Numbered from the stretch's first letter, positions 16,722-26,397 are shown. The stretch: 64,000 nucleotides of DNA from CAVXNB01 sp963763085 (GCA_963763085.1 CAVXNB010000003.1:310001-374000); one strand, 5' to 3'. A program made the numbers and translations. Notes: generated from the sequence alone by a model not told the origin.

Positions 16722-18152
16722 TCATCGCTGCCTGCTTTCCGCAAGCTCGTGGATGAGCGCCAGCACCTCGCCGAGATGGCCGTCACACTCGATGGCGTTC
16801 GCCGCTTCCAGATTCAGGCGCAGGAGGGGCTCGGTGTTCGATGGCCGCAGATTGAACCACCAGTCGCCGAGATTCACGGTTATGCCGTCGAGGTCGTCGA
16901 TCTCGGCACCGAGCTCCCGGTACCGCTCGGCCACCTCGACGATGATCCCGGAGGGATCGGGCACCTCGGTGTTGATCTCGCCCGAGTCGGTGTAGCGCTC
17001 GAACGGGATGCGCAGCTCCGACAACGGAACGGCTGCCTTCGACAGCACCTCGAGCACGACGAGTGCCGCGATGATCCCGGAGTCCGCTCGGTAGTTCTCG
17101 CGGAAGTAGTAGTGCCCGGAGTGTTCACCGCCGAAGATCGCCCCGGTCTCTGCCATGACCGTCTTGATGAAGGAATGGCCGACACGTGTACGGATCGGCA
17201 CGCCGCCACGCTCGACGATGACCTCGGGCACCGCTCGCGAGCAGATCAGGTTGTAGAGGATCTTCGAACCGGGATGCCGCTCCAGCACGGCCGCGCTGAC
17301 GATGGCCGTCGTCAGCGATCCTGACAGGGGCTCGGCGAGCTCGTCGACGAGGAAGACCCGGTCCGCGTCGCCGTCGAACGCCAAGCCGACGTCGGCGCCG
17401 GCGAGGAGGACCTGGGCACGCAGGTCGGCGACGTTCTCGGGCTGGATCGGATCGGCGGGGTGGTTCGGAAAGGAGCCGTCCAGGTCCGGGTAGAGCATCT
17501 CGAGGTCGAACGGCAAGCCGGCGAAGACCGCAGGGACCGTGAGGCCTCCCATCCCGTTGGCGGTGTCGGCGACGACCTTGAGCGGGCGCAGAGCGGCGAC
17601 GTCCACGAACGACCGCACGTGTTCTGCGAACTCGGGGAGCAGCTCGAGGTGTTCCACCCGCCCGTCTGCTGCCACCGCCGCGACGCCCCCGTCGGCCGGC
17701 GCACCCGCGAGCGCCGCCTCGGCGACGAGGCGCACCTGCTCGAGGCCGGAGTCGCGTCCGATCGGACGGGCTCCGGACAGGCACAGCTTGATGCCGTTGT
17801 ACGTCGCGGGGTTGTGCGACGCCGTCAGCATCGCCCCGGCGAGGTCGAGACGTCCCGACGCGAAGTAGAGGAGATCGGTCGACGCCAAGCCCACGTCGAC
17901 CACGTCGAGGCCGGCCGACAGCACGCCGGCGCTGAACGCGCGCGCAAGCTCGATCCCCGAGTCACGCATGTCGCGGGCCACGACGACTCGCGTGCCACCC
18001 TCAGGCTGGGACAGCACGAAGCGGCCGAAGCCGACGCCGACGGCATACACGCTGCGCGCATCGAGCTGGTCGGGGACGGTCCCGCGAATGTCGTAAGCCT
18101 TGAAGACGGCGGAGAAGGGCGACGGGGAGGATGCGATGAGCTCAGGCGCCAT
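16722..18152 (-). CDS. manB: Phosphomannomutase/phosphoglucomutase
   Basis: A 476-aa alpha-D-phosphohexomutase. The phosphoserine loop TASHNPATYNG is near residue 110, the magnesium loop DGDADR near 240, the sugar-binding GGEHSGHYY near 320, and the phosphate-binding RPSNTEPLLRLN near 440. It interconverts hexose-6-P and hexose-1-P, supplying mannose-1-P or glucose-1-P for the nucleotide-sugar genes downstream in the window. The ATG start is clear. It is first in the manB-Trm112-SIS-ahcY run, 24 bases after the CPBP gene. Confidence 0.95.
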   Translation of the reverse strand: MAPELIASSPSPFSAVFKAYDIRGTVPDQLDARSVYAVGVGFGRFVLSQPEGGTRVVVARDMRDSGIELARAFSAGVLSAGLDVVDVGLASTDLLYFASGRLDLAGAMLTASHNPATYNGIKLCLSGARPIGRDSGLEQVRLVAEAALAGAPADGGVAAVAADGRVEHLELLPEFAEHVRSFVDVAALRPLKVVADTANGMGGLTVPAVFAGLPFDLEMLYPDLDGSFPNHPADPIQPENVADLRAQVLLAGADVGLAFDGDADRVFLVDELAEPLSGSLTTAIVSAAVLERHPGSKILYNLICSRAVPEVIVERGGVPIRTRVGHSFIKTVMAETGAIFGGEHSGHYYFRENYRADSGIIAALVVLEVLSKAAVPLSELRIPFERYTDSGEINTEVPDPSGIIVEVAERYRELGAEIDDLDGITVNLGDWWFNLRPSNTEPLLRLNLEAANAIECDGHLGEVLALIHELAESRQR

Positions 18153-18176
18153 GCCGACGGGGAGCCTACTCGGGAC

Positions 18177-19142
18177 TCATCGGCTGACCACGATGGCGAT
18201 GATCGTGGCGGTGTTGAAGGCCATGTGGGCGACGATCGAAGGTCCGAGCCGCCCCGTCCGCCAGGCGAGCAAGCCCAGGACCACGCCGAATCCCGCCAGC
18301 CCGAGGAACTGCAACGCCTCGAAATGCACCAGTGCGAACACCAGCGCCGTCACGACGATGGATATGACGGGTCCCACGCGCGGCCCGAGCTCTTCGAAGG
18401 TGCCGGCGAGCGCCCGGAGCAGCAGACCGCGGAAGAAGAGCTCCTCGACGATCGGGCTCCCGACGCAGACGAGGACGGCAAGCACGACGAGACCCGGTCC
18501 GAAGGCGTGGCTGGTGAGGTTCTGCGCCGGATGACCGAGACGGGTGTAGAGATGGTGCACGAACGGCACGAGCGGCGCCTCGACGACGGGCACGAGCAGG
18601 TACTGCGACGCCACGCCGACGGCGATCCCGAGCGGCACGTCCGGCCACGGCCGCAGCGCCAGCCCGTAGTCCCGCACGACGCTGCCCGTACCCCTGCGCC
18701 CCGGGCGCGTCGTGACAGCTGCCGCCGGCCAGGAGCTCGCCGGTCGGCGCACGGCCAGGCGGGTCGCGAGTACGGCTGCGCCCACGAAACCCGTCCAGAG
18801 CGCGAGCAGGCTCACGACGTCCTCGCCGTACTGGCTCGGATGGCGGGGGTGCCGGGTCAGCGCCACGTACACCGACACGGCCACGAACGTGAGCACGAAG
18901 CCTCCGACGATGCCGAGCATGGCCTCGAGCAGGCCGAACGAGTTGCCGAACGGGGCGGCCGTCCGGCCCGACGGCTCCTGCCGGTGGGCGTCGGCGGACT
19001 CCGGTCTCGAGCGCGCCCGGCGAAGGTTCACGCTGCGAGCGTCGTCGGCAGGAGCCGCTCGGTCAAGCCGGCGGCGCCGGGCACGCGGGAACGCCTTCGT
19101 CACGAAAGGCCGGCGCTGCGCGGCCGACCGGCCGCGAGGCAC
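18177..19142 (-). CDS. CPBP family intramembrane metalloprotease
   Basis: A 321-aa multi-membrane protein of the CPBP (Abi/CaaX-like) family. The diagnostic glutamates are in SPIVEELFFRGLLL, followed by FALVHFEALQF and a third motif with histidine, IVAHMAFNTATI. About eight hydrophobic segments follow a basic, disordered N-terminus of about 70 residues. The GTG at 19142 has a gggagg Shine-Dalgarno eight bases upstream, supporting the long N-terminus. It is divergent from ftsH across about 64 bases. The substrate is unknown; bacterial members are linked to prenyl-protein processing or bacteriocin self-protection. Confidence 0.85.
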   Translation of the reverse strand: MPRGRSAAQRRPFVTKAFPRARRRRLDRAAPADDARSVNLRRARSRPESADAHRQEPSGRTAAPFGNSFGLLEAMLGIVGGFVLTFVAVSVYVALTRHPRHPSQYGEDVVSLLALWTGFVGAAVLATRLAVRRPASSWPAAAVTTRPGRRGTGSVVRDYGLALRPWPDVPLGIAVGVASQYLLVPVVEAPLVPFVHHLYTRLGHPAQNLTSHAFGPGLVVLAVLVCVGSPIVEELFFRGLLLRALAGTFEELGPRVGPVISIVVTALVFALVHFEALQFLGLAGFGVVLGLLAWRTGRLGPSIVAHMAFNTATIIAIVVSR

Positions 19143-19193
19143 GGCCGAGCCTCCCGAACAGGCCGCGCGGACCGGCCTGGTGCTGGTGCCGCC

Positions 19194-19207
19194 TACGATA
19201 TGGCCTG
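19194..19207 (+). promoter_or_regulatory. Possible -10 box of a leaderless ftsH transcript
   Basis: TACGAT at 19194-19199 lies seven bases before the GTG at 19207. That is the spacing expected when transcription begins at the start codon. No Shine-Dalgarno is visible before this GTG, which agrees with a leaderless message. The -35 region is not convincing, so this stays a weak call. Confidence 0.3.
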
Positions 19208-21211
19208 TGAGTCGTCAGCCTCAGGACATGCGGCCCGGCAACGGACCGGGGAAGTCGGGGCAGCCGGGCAGTTCGTCGGGATCCGACCAGACCTGGCGCT
19301 GGGCCTTCGCCGTCGTTGCGATCGTCGTGATCGTGCTGATCGTCAGCTCAGGAATGTTCAGTCGCAGCAGCGCGAAGTCCATCAAATTCTCGACGTTTCT
19401 GACCGACGTCAGCTCCGGCCAGATCCACTCCGCCAACTGGGACAACGCCACCGGCGTCATCACGGGCACGCTCACAGGGCGGCGGGAGCTACACCACGAC
19501 GGGGCCGCTCACGCCCACGAACCCGATGCTCGCCGAGCTCAAGAAGGCCGACGTCACCTACACCTTCTCGACACCGACCTCGAGCGCGCTCGGGGAGATC
19601 CTCATCTATCTTCTGCCGGTCGCTCTGATCATCGGGTTCTTCGTCTGGATGAGCCGCCGCGCCCAGGGCCAGATGTCGGGGATCATGTCGATCGGGCGGT
19701 CGCGGGCCAAGGTCTACACGGCCGAGCGTCCGCGGACCACCTTCGGCGACGTGGCCGGCTATCAGGGCGTCAAACAGGAGATCAGCGAGGTCGTCGACTT
19801 CCTCAAGTCCCCCGGCCGCTTCAAGGAGATCGGGGCACGAGTGCCGAAAGGCGTGCTGCTGGTCGGTCCGCCGGGCACCGGCAAGACGCTGCTGGCGCGA
19901 GCCGTGGCCGGCGAGGCCGGAGTCCCGTTCCTCTCGGTAAGCGGATCGGACTTCATGGAGATGTTCGTCGGCGTCGGTGCGAGCCGGGTCCGTGACCTCT
20001 TCCAGACCGCCCGCAAGCAGGCGCCTGCCATCATCTTCGTCGACGAGATCGACTCCATCGGGCGCAAGCGCGGCGCCGGCCTCGGCGGCGGGCACGACGA
20101 GCGTGAGCAGACGCTGAACCAGATGCTGTCGGAGATGGACGGTTTCGATGTCGCCGAGGGCATCGTGATCATGGCGGCGACCAACAGGCCCGACATCCTC
20201 GACCCGGCGCTACTTCGCCCGGGCCGCTTCGACCGCCAGATCGTGGTGCCGCTCCCGGACCTCGACGAGCGGCTGCCGATCCTGCAGGTGCACTGCCGGG
20301 ACAAGCGGATGGGCCCCGACGTAGACCTGTCCATCATCGCCCGTGGCACTCCGGGCATGAGCGGCGCCGACCTCGCCAATCTCGTCAACGAGGCCGCGCT
20401 CCACGCCGTGAGGCGTGGGAGCCAGTTCATCGAGATGCGCGACTTCGACGCCGCCCGGGACCGGATCCTCATGGGTCAGCCCCGCGACAGTCTCGTGCTC
20501 TCCGACGCCGAGAAGGCGAGGGTCGCCTTCCACGAGGGCGGCCACGCCGTCCTCGCCTACGTGCTTCCCCACGCCGACCCGCTGCTCAAGGTCAGCATCA
20601 TCCCGACCGGCCTCGCCCTCGGGGTCACCCAGCAGCTTCCGACCGAGGAGCGCCACATCTACCCGCGCGAGTACATCGAGGACTCGCTCGTCGTCCGGAT
20701 GGGCGGACGCGTCGCCGAGCTCTTGATCTACGGGGACCTTTCCACCGGGGCGAGCGACGACCTCCAGCGCAACACCGAGCTCGCCCGCAAGATGGTCCGC
20801 GAGTGGGGCATGTCAGAGCGCGTCGGCCCGATGGCATGGGGGTCACAGGGCATGGTCTTCCTCGGCGAGGATCTCATGCACACCCGTGACTACTCCGAGG
20901 ACACGAGCCGCGTCGTCGACGAGGAAGTCGCCCGGATCCTCCGGGAGCAGGAGGCCCGCGCCACCAGCGTGCTCCGGGAGCACAAGGCCGGTCTCGAGGC
21001 GGTCGCGAACGCTTTGCTCGAGTTCGAGACGGTGGACGGCGCCGAGATCGCCCGTCTGATCGACACCGCCTACGGCAGGCCCGTCCACCCGAGCGACGAG
21101 AGCGAGGAGAAGGTCGCGACCGAGCGGTACGCTCCTTCGCTCTCCGGCGGCGTCATGGCGCCGGCGGCGCCGGGCCTGCCGTCGACCGGGATCCCCCCGA
21201 CCGCCGTCTGA
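19207..21211 (+). CDS. ftsH: ATP-dependent zinc metalloprotease FtsH, with apparent 1-base frameshift
   Basis: The main part, open from 19526, holds the second membrane segment, Walker A (GPPGTGKT), Walker B (IIFVDEID), the SRH (ATNRPDILDPALLRPGRFDR) and the zinc site HEGGH. The first membrane segment (WAFAVVAIVVIVLIVSS) and most of the outer domain lie upstream in another frame, starting at GTG 19207. The two join if one base is removed from the ggg at 19477-19479, giving TGGGSYTTTGPLTPTNP. So the gene is either hit by a sequencing or assembly error, or truly split. FtsH degrades membrane and short-lived proteins as a hexamer. The C-terminus is slightly short. Confidence 0.9.
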
Positions 21212-21273
21212 ACCGGTCGACCGCCTCTGAGCCGGTCGCTCAGCTCCCGACCGGGATGCCTCCGACCGCCGTC
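21183..21273. repeat. Imperfect 26-base direct repeat at two convergent gene ends
   Basis: Bases 21183-21208 and 21248-21273 match at 24 of 26 positions. The first copy encodes the last residues of FtsH in the sense direction; the second is antisense to the last residues of the DUF5719 protein. Between them, ccggtcg at 21232-21238 and cgaccgg at 21248-21254 form a short inverted repeat that might act as a bidirectional terminator, although no T-run follows. Confidence 0.55.
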
Positions 21274-22805
21274 GTCACGCCGTGGGTCGGCGTGAACAAC
21301 TGCTCGGCGAGGACCGGACCGGTCGCCGACACCTGGACCGCGAGTCTCGGGGCGTGAGCCAGGACGGACGCCAGGTCGAACGTCACTGCCGAGCCGGCGC
21401 GCACCGTGACCGATCCCAGGTGCACGACCGTGGACGCTCCCCGCGTCAGCCCGAGAAGCGTCACGGTCGCGCGTTCGGATCCAGGGTTGGCGAACATGAG
21501 AGTGTCGGAGACTTTCGAGGTCTGCACCGCTCCGGATACGAGCCACTCCTCGCGAGGACCGGAGGTGCCCGAGGTGGCGGACAGCTCCACGACGGAACGG
21601 TCGCCCGTCCGCGTCGAGACTCGGACGACCACGATCGGCACTCCGCCGCCGGCCGAGATCGACACGGCGCCCGGTGCGAAGCCCCTGGCACCGATCGGCG
21701 TTGCAAAGTCGACGACCCCTCCCGCCGGCACCACCGCGCTCAGCGCTGCTGACGCGCCCGACCGACCGGGGGGAGCGACCGTCACGAGGGCCGATCTCGT
21801 GCCCGGGTCGTAGACCGAGAACGTGCTCGAAACTTGTTTGTCGGCCGGTCCCCTGTTCGTGAACTCGGCAGGGAACTGCCAGGAGCCAAAGGCGTCCTCG
21901 GGTCCCACGAGCAACGAGGTGCCGGTCACGGGCAGATTCCTGATCCGGCGCTTGCCTTTCGCGATGGAGGCGACGGCGACGCTCGCCGAATTCGTCTCGA
22001 GCGCTCCGACGACCACGACCCCGCTCACGGCGGTCGCCGTCACGGCCACCGTCTTCTGCTGGGGGACCCACCGACGGAGATCGAGCACCGCAAGCCCCGA
22101 CGCCGGGACGACGAGGCCCTGGAAGGCGCTCGGGTAGGTCAAGGCCGAGCCCGTCGAAACGCTCACGTTCACGACGGCGGGCGTGGCGTCCGGGTTGTAG
22201 AGCGCCAGCGTGACGTTCGAGCGCAGATACGTGCTGCCGGTGGCCACGTAACCCTGTGCGGCGGCCCCGACCGCGCACGGAGACGAGAGCAGCACGGGGC
22301 CGGCGAGCGTCGACGCGCCGCGGATCGACTCGGCAACGCCGATGCCACCGGAGTCCGTCTCGACCGAGACCGCCGCGAAGCCGGCCGGGCCGCTTCTGGC
22401 GAGAGGCATCACCACCTGGGACTCGCCGCGAACCTCGAACTTGGACGTCGAAATGGAGACGGCGCCCACGGCTCCCCCGGTGGCGGTACCGGTGCGGGAC
22501 ACGGCGACCATGACGCCGACCGTCGAGGTGCCGCCGTTCACGACCGAGATCTCCGAGCTCCGCTTGCCCTTGCCCACGGGAAGGGGGCCGGGGCATCGCC
22601 AGGCGCTCGGTTTGGCCATGTTGACGAACGGGAGGGAGGGCGATGCCGGGAAGACGTCGCCGGACGCCTCCACGGTCGTCTGGCGCACGAGGCCGTTGAT
22701 GACGAACAGGATCGCCAGCGCCGCCACGACGGCGAGGAGGGACCGCCGCCTGGCGTGCCGCGGTTCGTGGGGCGTGCGCTTGTGCCGCGCGGTTGTCTCG
22801 TTCAT
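21240..22805 (-). CDS. DUF5719 family secreted/membrane-anchored protein
   Basis: A 521-aa protein with a basic N-terminus, one hydrophobic anchor (about residues 23-40), and then a long beta-rich, Ser/Thr/Val/Gly-rich exterior with no catalytic motif. This matches DUF5719, an uncharacterised actinobacterial family found beside a large membrane glycosyltransferase. The start ATG overlaps the stop of that glycosyltransferase as ATGA (22802-22805). The pairing suggests a shared role in envelope glycan export or assembly, which is inference. It converges on ftsH with a 28-base gap. Confidence 0.75.
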   Translation of the reverse strand: MNETTARHKRTPHEPRHARRRSLLAVVAALAILFVINGLVRQTTVEASGDVFPASPSLPFVNMAKPSAWRCPGPLPVGKGKRSSEISVVNGGTSTVGVMVAVSRTGTATGGAVGAVSISTSKFEVRGESQVVMPLARSGPAGFAAVSVETDSGGIGVAESIRGASTLAGPVLLSSPCAVGAAAQGYVATGSTYLRSNVTLALYNPDATPAVVNVSVSTGSALTYPSAFQGLVVPASGLAVLDLRRWVPQQKTVAVTATAVSGVVVVGALETNSASVAVASIAKGKRRIRNLPVTGTSLLVGPEDAFGSWQFPAEFTNRGPADKQVSSTFSVYDPGTRSALVTVAPPGRSGASAALSAVVPAGGVVDFATPIGARGFAPGAVSISAGGGVPIVVVRVSTRTGDRSVVELSATSGTSGPREEWLVSGAVQTSKVSDTLMFANPGSERATVTLLGLTRGASTVVHLGSVTVRAGSAVTFDLASVLAHAPRLAVQVSATGPVLAEQLFTPTHGVTTAVGGIPVGS

Positions 22806-25800
22806 TGAAGCGCCTTCGTCGCGTGCTCGGGCTCCCCTTCGGAGAGCTCGGCCTGCTGGCCGTCGGGCATCCGGCGCTCCGAGGCCGGCCTCCGCCGGCT
22901 CCGCTTCGGTGCGCCCCCGCCATCGGTGGCGTCGTCAGGAGATGGAGGCGCCGACTCGGCGCGGTTCCGGCGCCGGCGGCGGACGAGGCATGCCGCCGCC
23001 CCGGCGGCGAAGGCAACGAGCCCTCCGACGAGGCCGAGCTGTCTCAGCCATTGCGGAGTCCTTCCCGGGGCGGATCCGAGCCCGACCACGGAGTCGTCGA
23101 ACGGGCTGCCGGCGACCGGCCAGGCCGTGTTCTCGAAGGCCATCACACCGCCCTCGGTCGGAAGTTGGCGCAGGTCGCTCTGGGCTTCGAGCGCCTGGGC
23201 GAGCGCCGGTGGCGGCGGGATCGAAGGCGGGACCTGCACGCCCGGGAGCGTCGGAGCGACGGCCTCGGGCACGAGCACGTATCGGATCCCAGCCCGGGCG
23301 AGGGAGGCGCCGAGCCGCACGGTGAGGCCGGCCTCGGCCCTTGTCACCGCATTCTCTACCTCGGTCCCGAGCCCCGGATTGGCGCTCGGCCAGAGGCGCC
23401 GGCCGTCCGGGAGGCCGTTCACGCTCGGCGCGAACGCGAGCCCGCGCGCCATCTGCCAGGACGAAAGCGGCAGGCTGGCGGGATCGCCCAGCCAGAGCAC
23501 CTGGTAGCCCCTCGCCGCGTGGCCCGCCTCGGTCCAGCCCAGGAGCTGCTCGTAGCCGACCGAGGGAAGCGAGGAGCGGCCGTCGACCATTGAGACGAGG
23601 GTCGGGAACAGGCCCACGACGAGGCAGAGCGCGGCTCCGACACTCAGGTTCTGACGCCACCCGAACCTGCTCCTCGCCAGATCGACCTCGAAGGCGGCGA
23701 CGCCGAGCCCCACAGCGGCCGCCAGACAGCAGGCGGCGGGGGCCAGCAGGACGAGCGTCGCTCCCCCGCCGGCGCCGAGCCATCCGATCGAGCCGGCGTA
23801 GGCCACGGCGACCGTCGCGATCGCAGCCACCCACCAGCGCGTCGCCCAGTCGAGCCGGACGTCGCGGGCCACGAGAAGGACGAAGCCCGCACCGAGCAGC
23901 AGCCCCCAGCCCAGCCATCCGGCGCCGATCGGACCCACCGCGAAACGGAGCAGCCGCAAGATACCCGTCGTCGCCTGCGGCGAGCTCACCGCCCCGGCGA
24001 GAATGCTCCACCTTGCGCCCCGCTGGACGAACGTGATCGACCAGGGAAGGCAGCAGACGAACGCGAACGCGACCGCTCCGATGGTGACACCGGCCGCGCG
24101 GACGGCGGCGCCCACCCGTCCGGCGGCGACCGAGCCGAGCACGATGCCCACCGACACGGCCGCCACGGCGACGACCGTCGGCGGCGCCAGGGCCGCCATG
24201 ACGGCGAGCAACAGCCCGAACGGGACGACGTCGGACACCACGCCTCGCCAGCCAGTCGCGTCGTGAGCCGAGCGGAAGGGCGCCAGGCGGGTTGCGCGGC
24301 CGACGAAGATCAGCACGAATGGCATCCCGGCGAAGGCGACGAGCGCCATCAGGTCTCCCGCCGCGATGTCGTTCCACACGAGCGGGAACCCGAGATAGGC
24401 GATCGTGCCGGCGAGGCGGGCGCGGCTCGACCCGAACGGTCGCAGGAGCCGGTGGATGCCGACGCCTCCGACGAGGATGGGCCCGAGCAGGAGCAGCTTC
24501 TCGACCTGCGCCGTGCTGCCCAGCAGTATCGATCCCGCCAGCCCGACGATGCCGAAGGCCGAGGGTGCCGGCCCGGTCGTCTGCCACCCGGCGTCGCTCC
24601 AGCCCGACCAGAGCTCACGCAGCAACGTCGACGCCGCCGGGAAGGGCAACAACTCACCGACGAGGGGCAGGTGGCCCGCGAAGAGGTTGCGGACGCCGAA
24701 CACGACGACGGCGACCAGCACCGCAACCGCCCAGCCGACGTTGGTCCGCGGCACGACCGGATAGCGCCTCGACCCGAGTCGAAGCGGCGGGAGGAGCTCG
24801 CGCTTGGCGGGGCCGGTCTCCGACGGCGGCCCGGCGTGACCGTCAGCTGGAGCCGACCGGCGGCCGCTGGCGGTGAACAGCCGTGCGACGACCCGATCCG
24901 GCTGCTGGCGGACGCGTGCCACGGCCCTCCTGGCGTCCCGGAGGCTGCGCCGGTGGCTCAGGTTCCAGCGCCAGGAGGCTCTGACGCGCCTCGCGCGGAC
25001 GCGGTCGCCCTTCCCGAACGCGACGAGCAGCTCGCCGGCCGACATGGCTGCGAGCTGGACCCGGAAGCGGGCGCGACGCGGCAAGCCGTAGTCCTTGAAA
25101 ACGGCGCGCAGCTGATGGCTCCGGCGCAACAACACGATGTCGCCGACCTGCCTGAGGCCGGACTGGGCGGCCTGGAGATGGCGCACGCGCGCCGAGGGCG
25201 CGACGACGACGCGCGCCCCGGCGACCTGGGCCCGCCAACAAAGGTCCACGTCCTCTCCGAAAAGATCCATGTCGGGATCGAATCCGCCCAGTGCCTGAAA
25301 CAGGTCCGCTCGAACCAGCGTGCAGCCGCCCGGCACGGCGAAGACCTCCCGCACCTCGTCGTGCTGACCCTGGTCGAGCTCGCCGGCCTCGACCCGCTCG
25401 AGCGGCCCTCCGAGGTGGTCGACGCCGAGGCCGACCTGGAGCAGGCGGTCAGGGGCATCCCACATGACGAGCTTCGGTCCGACGATGGCGGCATTGGACC
25501 GGTACGCCTCCTCGACCATCCGGCGGACCGCGTCCGGAGCGGGGGCGACATCGTCGTGGCAGACCAACAAGTGCGTGGCGCCTTGCACGACCGTGAGCGC
25601 CTCGTTGGCGGCGGCCGAGAACCCCCGGTTGTCCGACTGGCGGTGCACGAAGGCGCGCGGGAGCACGGCTGCGACACGCGCCGTCAGCTCCTCGTGGCTC
25701 GCGGCGTCCACGACGAGCACGTCGAGGTTCGGGTAGTCCTGATCGGCGAATGCCTCCAGACAGTCCTCGAACCACCGAGCAGGGTCGGAAGCGACCACCA

Positions 25801-25834
25801 CGGCGACGACCGGCGGGGCCTGCTCCTCCGGCAT
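22802..25834 (-). CDS. GT2 glycosyltransferase fused to a large multi-pass membrane domain
   Basis: A 1010-aa protein. Residues 1-250 form a GT-A glycosyltransferase 2 domain: VVAVVVASDPARWFEDCLEAF at the start (with a nucleotide-binding Asp in VLVVDAAS), the DxD-like CHDDVAP, and EDVDLCWRAQVAG near 210. From about residue 340 to 730 there are roughly 12 membrane segments. An outer domain follows, then a last anchor near 940 and a basic tail. Such proteins are thought to attach sugars to lipid-linked envelope glycans. ATG at 25834 is preferred over GTG at 25843. It is the first gene before DUF5719. Confidence 0.82.
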   Translation of the reverse strand: MPEEQAPPVVAVVVASDPARWFEDCLEAFADQDYPNLDVLVVDAASHEELTARVAAVLPRAFVHRQSDNRGFSAAANEALTVVQGATHLLVCHDDVAPAPDAVRRMVEEAYRSNAAIVGPKLVMWDAPDRLLQVGLGVDHLGGPLERVEAGELDQGQHDEVREVFAVPGGCTLVRADLFQALGGFDPDMDLFGEDVDLCWRAQVAGARVVVAPSARVRHLQAAQSGLRQVGDIVLLRRSHQLRAVFKDYGLPRRARFRVQLAAMSAGELLVAFGKGDRVRARRVRASWRWNLSHRRSLRDARRAVARVRQQPDRVVARLFTASGRRSAPADGHAGPPSETGPAKRELLPPLRLGSRRYPVVPRTNVGWAVAVLVAVVVFGVRNLFAGHLPLVGELLPFPAASTLLRELWSGWSDAGWQTTGPAPSAFGIVGLAGSILLGSTAQVEKLLLLGPILVGGVGIHRLLRPFGSSRARLAGTIAYLGFPLVWNDIAAGDLMALVAFAGMPFVLIFVGRATRLAPFRSAHDATGWRGVVSDVVPFGLLLAVMAALAPPTVVAVAAVSVGIVLGSVAAGRVGAAVRAAGVTIGAVAFAFVCCLPWSITFVQRGARWSILAGAVSSPQATTGILRLLRFAVGPIGAGWLGWGLLLGAGFVLLVARDVRLDWATRWWVAAIATVAVAYAGSIGWLGAGGGATLVLLAPAACCLAAAVGLGVAAFEVDLARSRFGWRQNLSVGAALCLVVGLFPTLVSMVDGRSSLPSVGYEQLLGWTEAGHAARGYQVLWLGDPASLPLSSWQMARGLAFAPSVNGLPDGRRLWPSANPGLGTEVENAVTRAEAGLTVRLGASLARAGIRYVLVPEAVAPTLPGVQVPPSIPPPPALAQALEAQSDLRQLPTEGGVMAFENTAWPVAGSPFDDSVVGLGSAPGRTPQWLRQLGLVGGLVAFAAGAAACLVRRRRRNRAESAPPSPDDATDGGGAPKRSRRRPASERRMPDGQQAELSEGEPEHATKALQ

Positions 25835-25895
25835 CAGGGGCACAACGCTACCGCGGACTCAGAGTCGGTCCGGGGAAGCCAGAGCCATGTTCTGC

Positions 25896-25925
25896 TTGCA
25901 ATAGTTAGCACTCGGGAGCTAGGAT
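25896..25925 (+). promoter_or_regulatory. Probable promoter with a CIRCE-like half site
   Basis: TTGCAA at 25896-25901 and TAGGAT at 25920-25925 are separated by 18 bases and point to the gene at 26011. TTAGCACTC at 25905-25913, between the two boxes, equals one arm of the CIRCE heat-shock operator. The second arm nine bases later matches only 5 of 9 positions, so HrcA control is doubtful. Confidence 0.45.
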
Positions 25926-26010
25926 AGCGAGCAGCGGAGCGCGGGGGTGGGCGGGGAATTGTGGCTCGCGGGACGCCGTTTTGGACGATCGACACGAACA
26001 GGAGCAAGAG

Positions 26011-26397
26011 ATGACCGACATCCGACAGGACCTCGCAAAGACCGCGGAAAAGGTCGCGACGATGGCGATGGAGGTCGCCTACGTCGCCATCGGCGTCGGC
26101 ATCCTCGCACTCCACCGGGCCCAGGTCCGGCGCCAGGGGCTCGCCGATGCCGCCGAGCGTGCGAACCTCGAGGGGTCGATCGTCGAGGCCCGCAACGAGG
26201 TGGCCAAGCGCGTGAAGGACTTCGACGAGTCGGTGGGCCAGCTCATCAAGACGTTCGATGCGACGCTCGACCCCGTGTGGGAGCGGCTTCCCGAGCCCGC
26301 CCAAGCCGTCGTTCAGCAGGCGAAAGAGGCACGCGACCAGGTCCGCAGCCGGATCACGACCCTGCCGCCGGATCAGGCGAGCCGCTCGCGCCAGTAG
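26011..26397 (+). CDS. Small alpha-helical protein, unknown function
   Basis: A 128-codon gene starting MTDIRQDLAKTAEKVAT after a clear Shine-Dalgarno (caggag). Residues 18-32 (VAYVAIGVGILAL) are hydrophobic, and the rest is highly charged and helical, with EARNEVAKRVKDFDESVGQLIK suggesting a coiled coil. It resembles phasin-like or membrane-tethered helical proteins in style only; no family was recognised. It is a lone plus-strand gene between two long minus-strand runs, and its last 25 bases overlap the end of the convergent dehydratase gene. Confidence 0.7.
   Translation: MTDIRQDLAKTAEKVATMAMEVAYVAIGVGILALHRAQVRRQGLADAAERANLEGSIVEARNEVAKRVKDFDESVGQLIKTFDATLDPVWERLPEPAQAVVQQAKEARDQVRSRITTLPPDQASRSRQ

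Noticed and set aside
17460..19628. A 722-codon plus-strand open frame across manB, the CPBP gene and the start of ftsH
   Set aside because: It is antisense to two genes with clear catalytic motifs, has low-complexity Arg/Asp/His-rich composition, and no family motif. High GC makes long antisense frames common. Only its final part coincides with the ftsH N-terminus.
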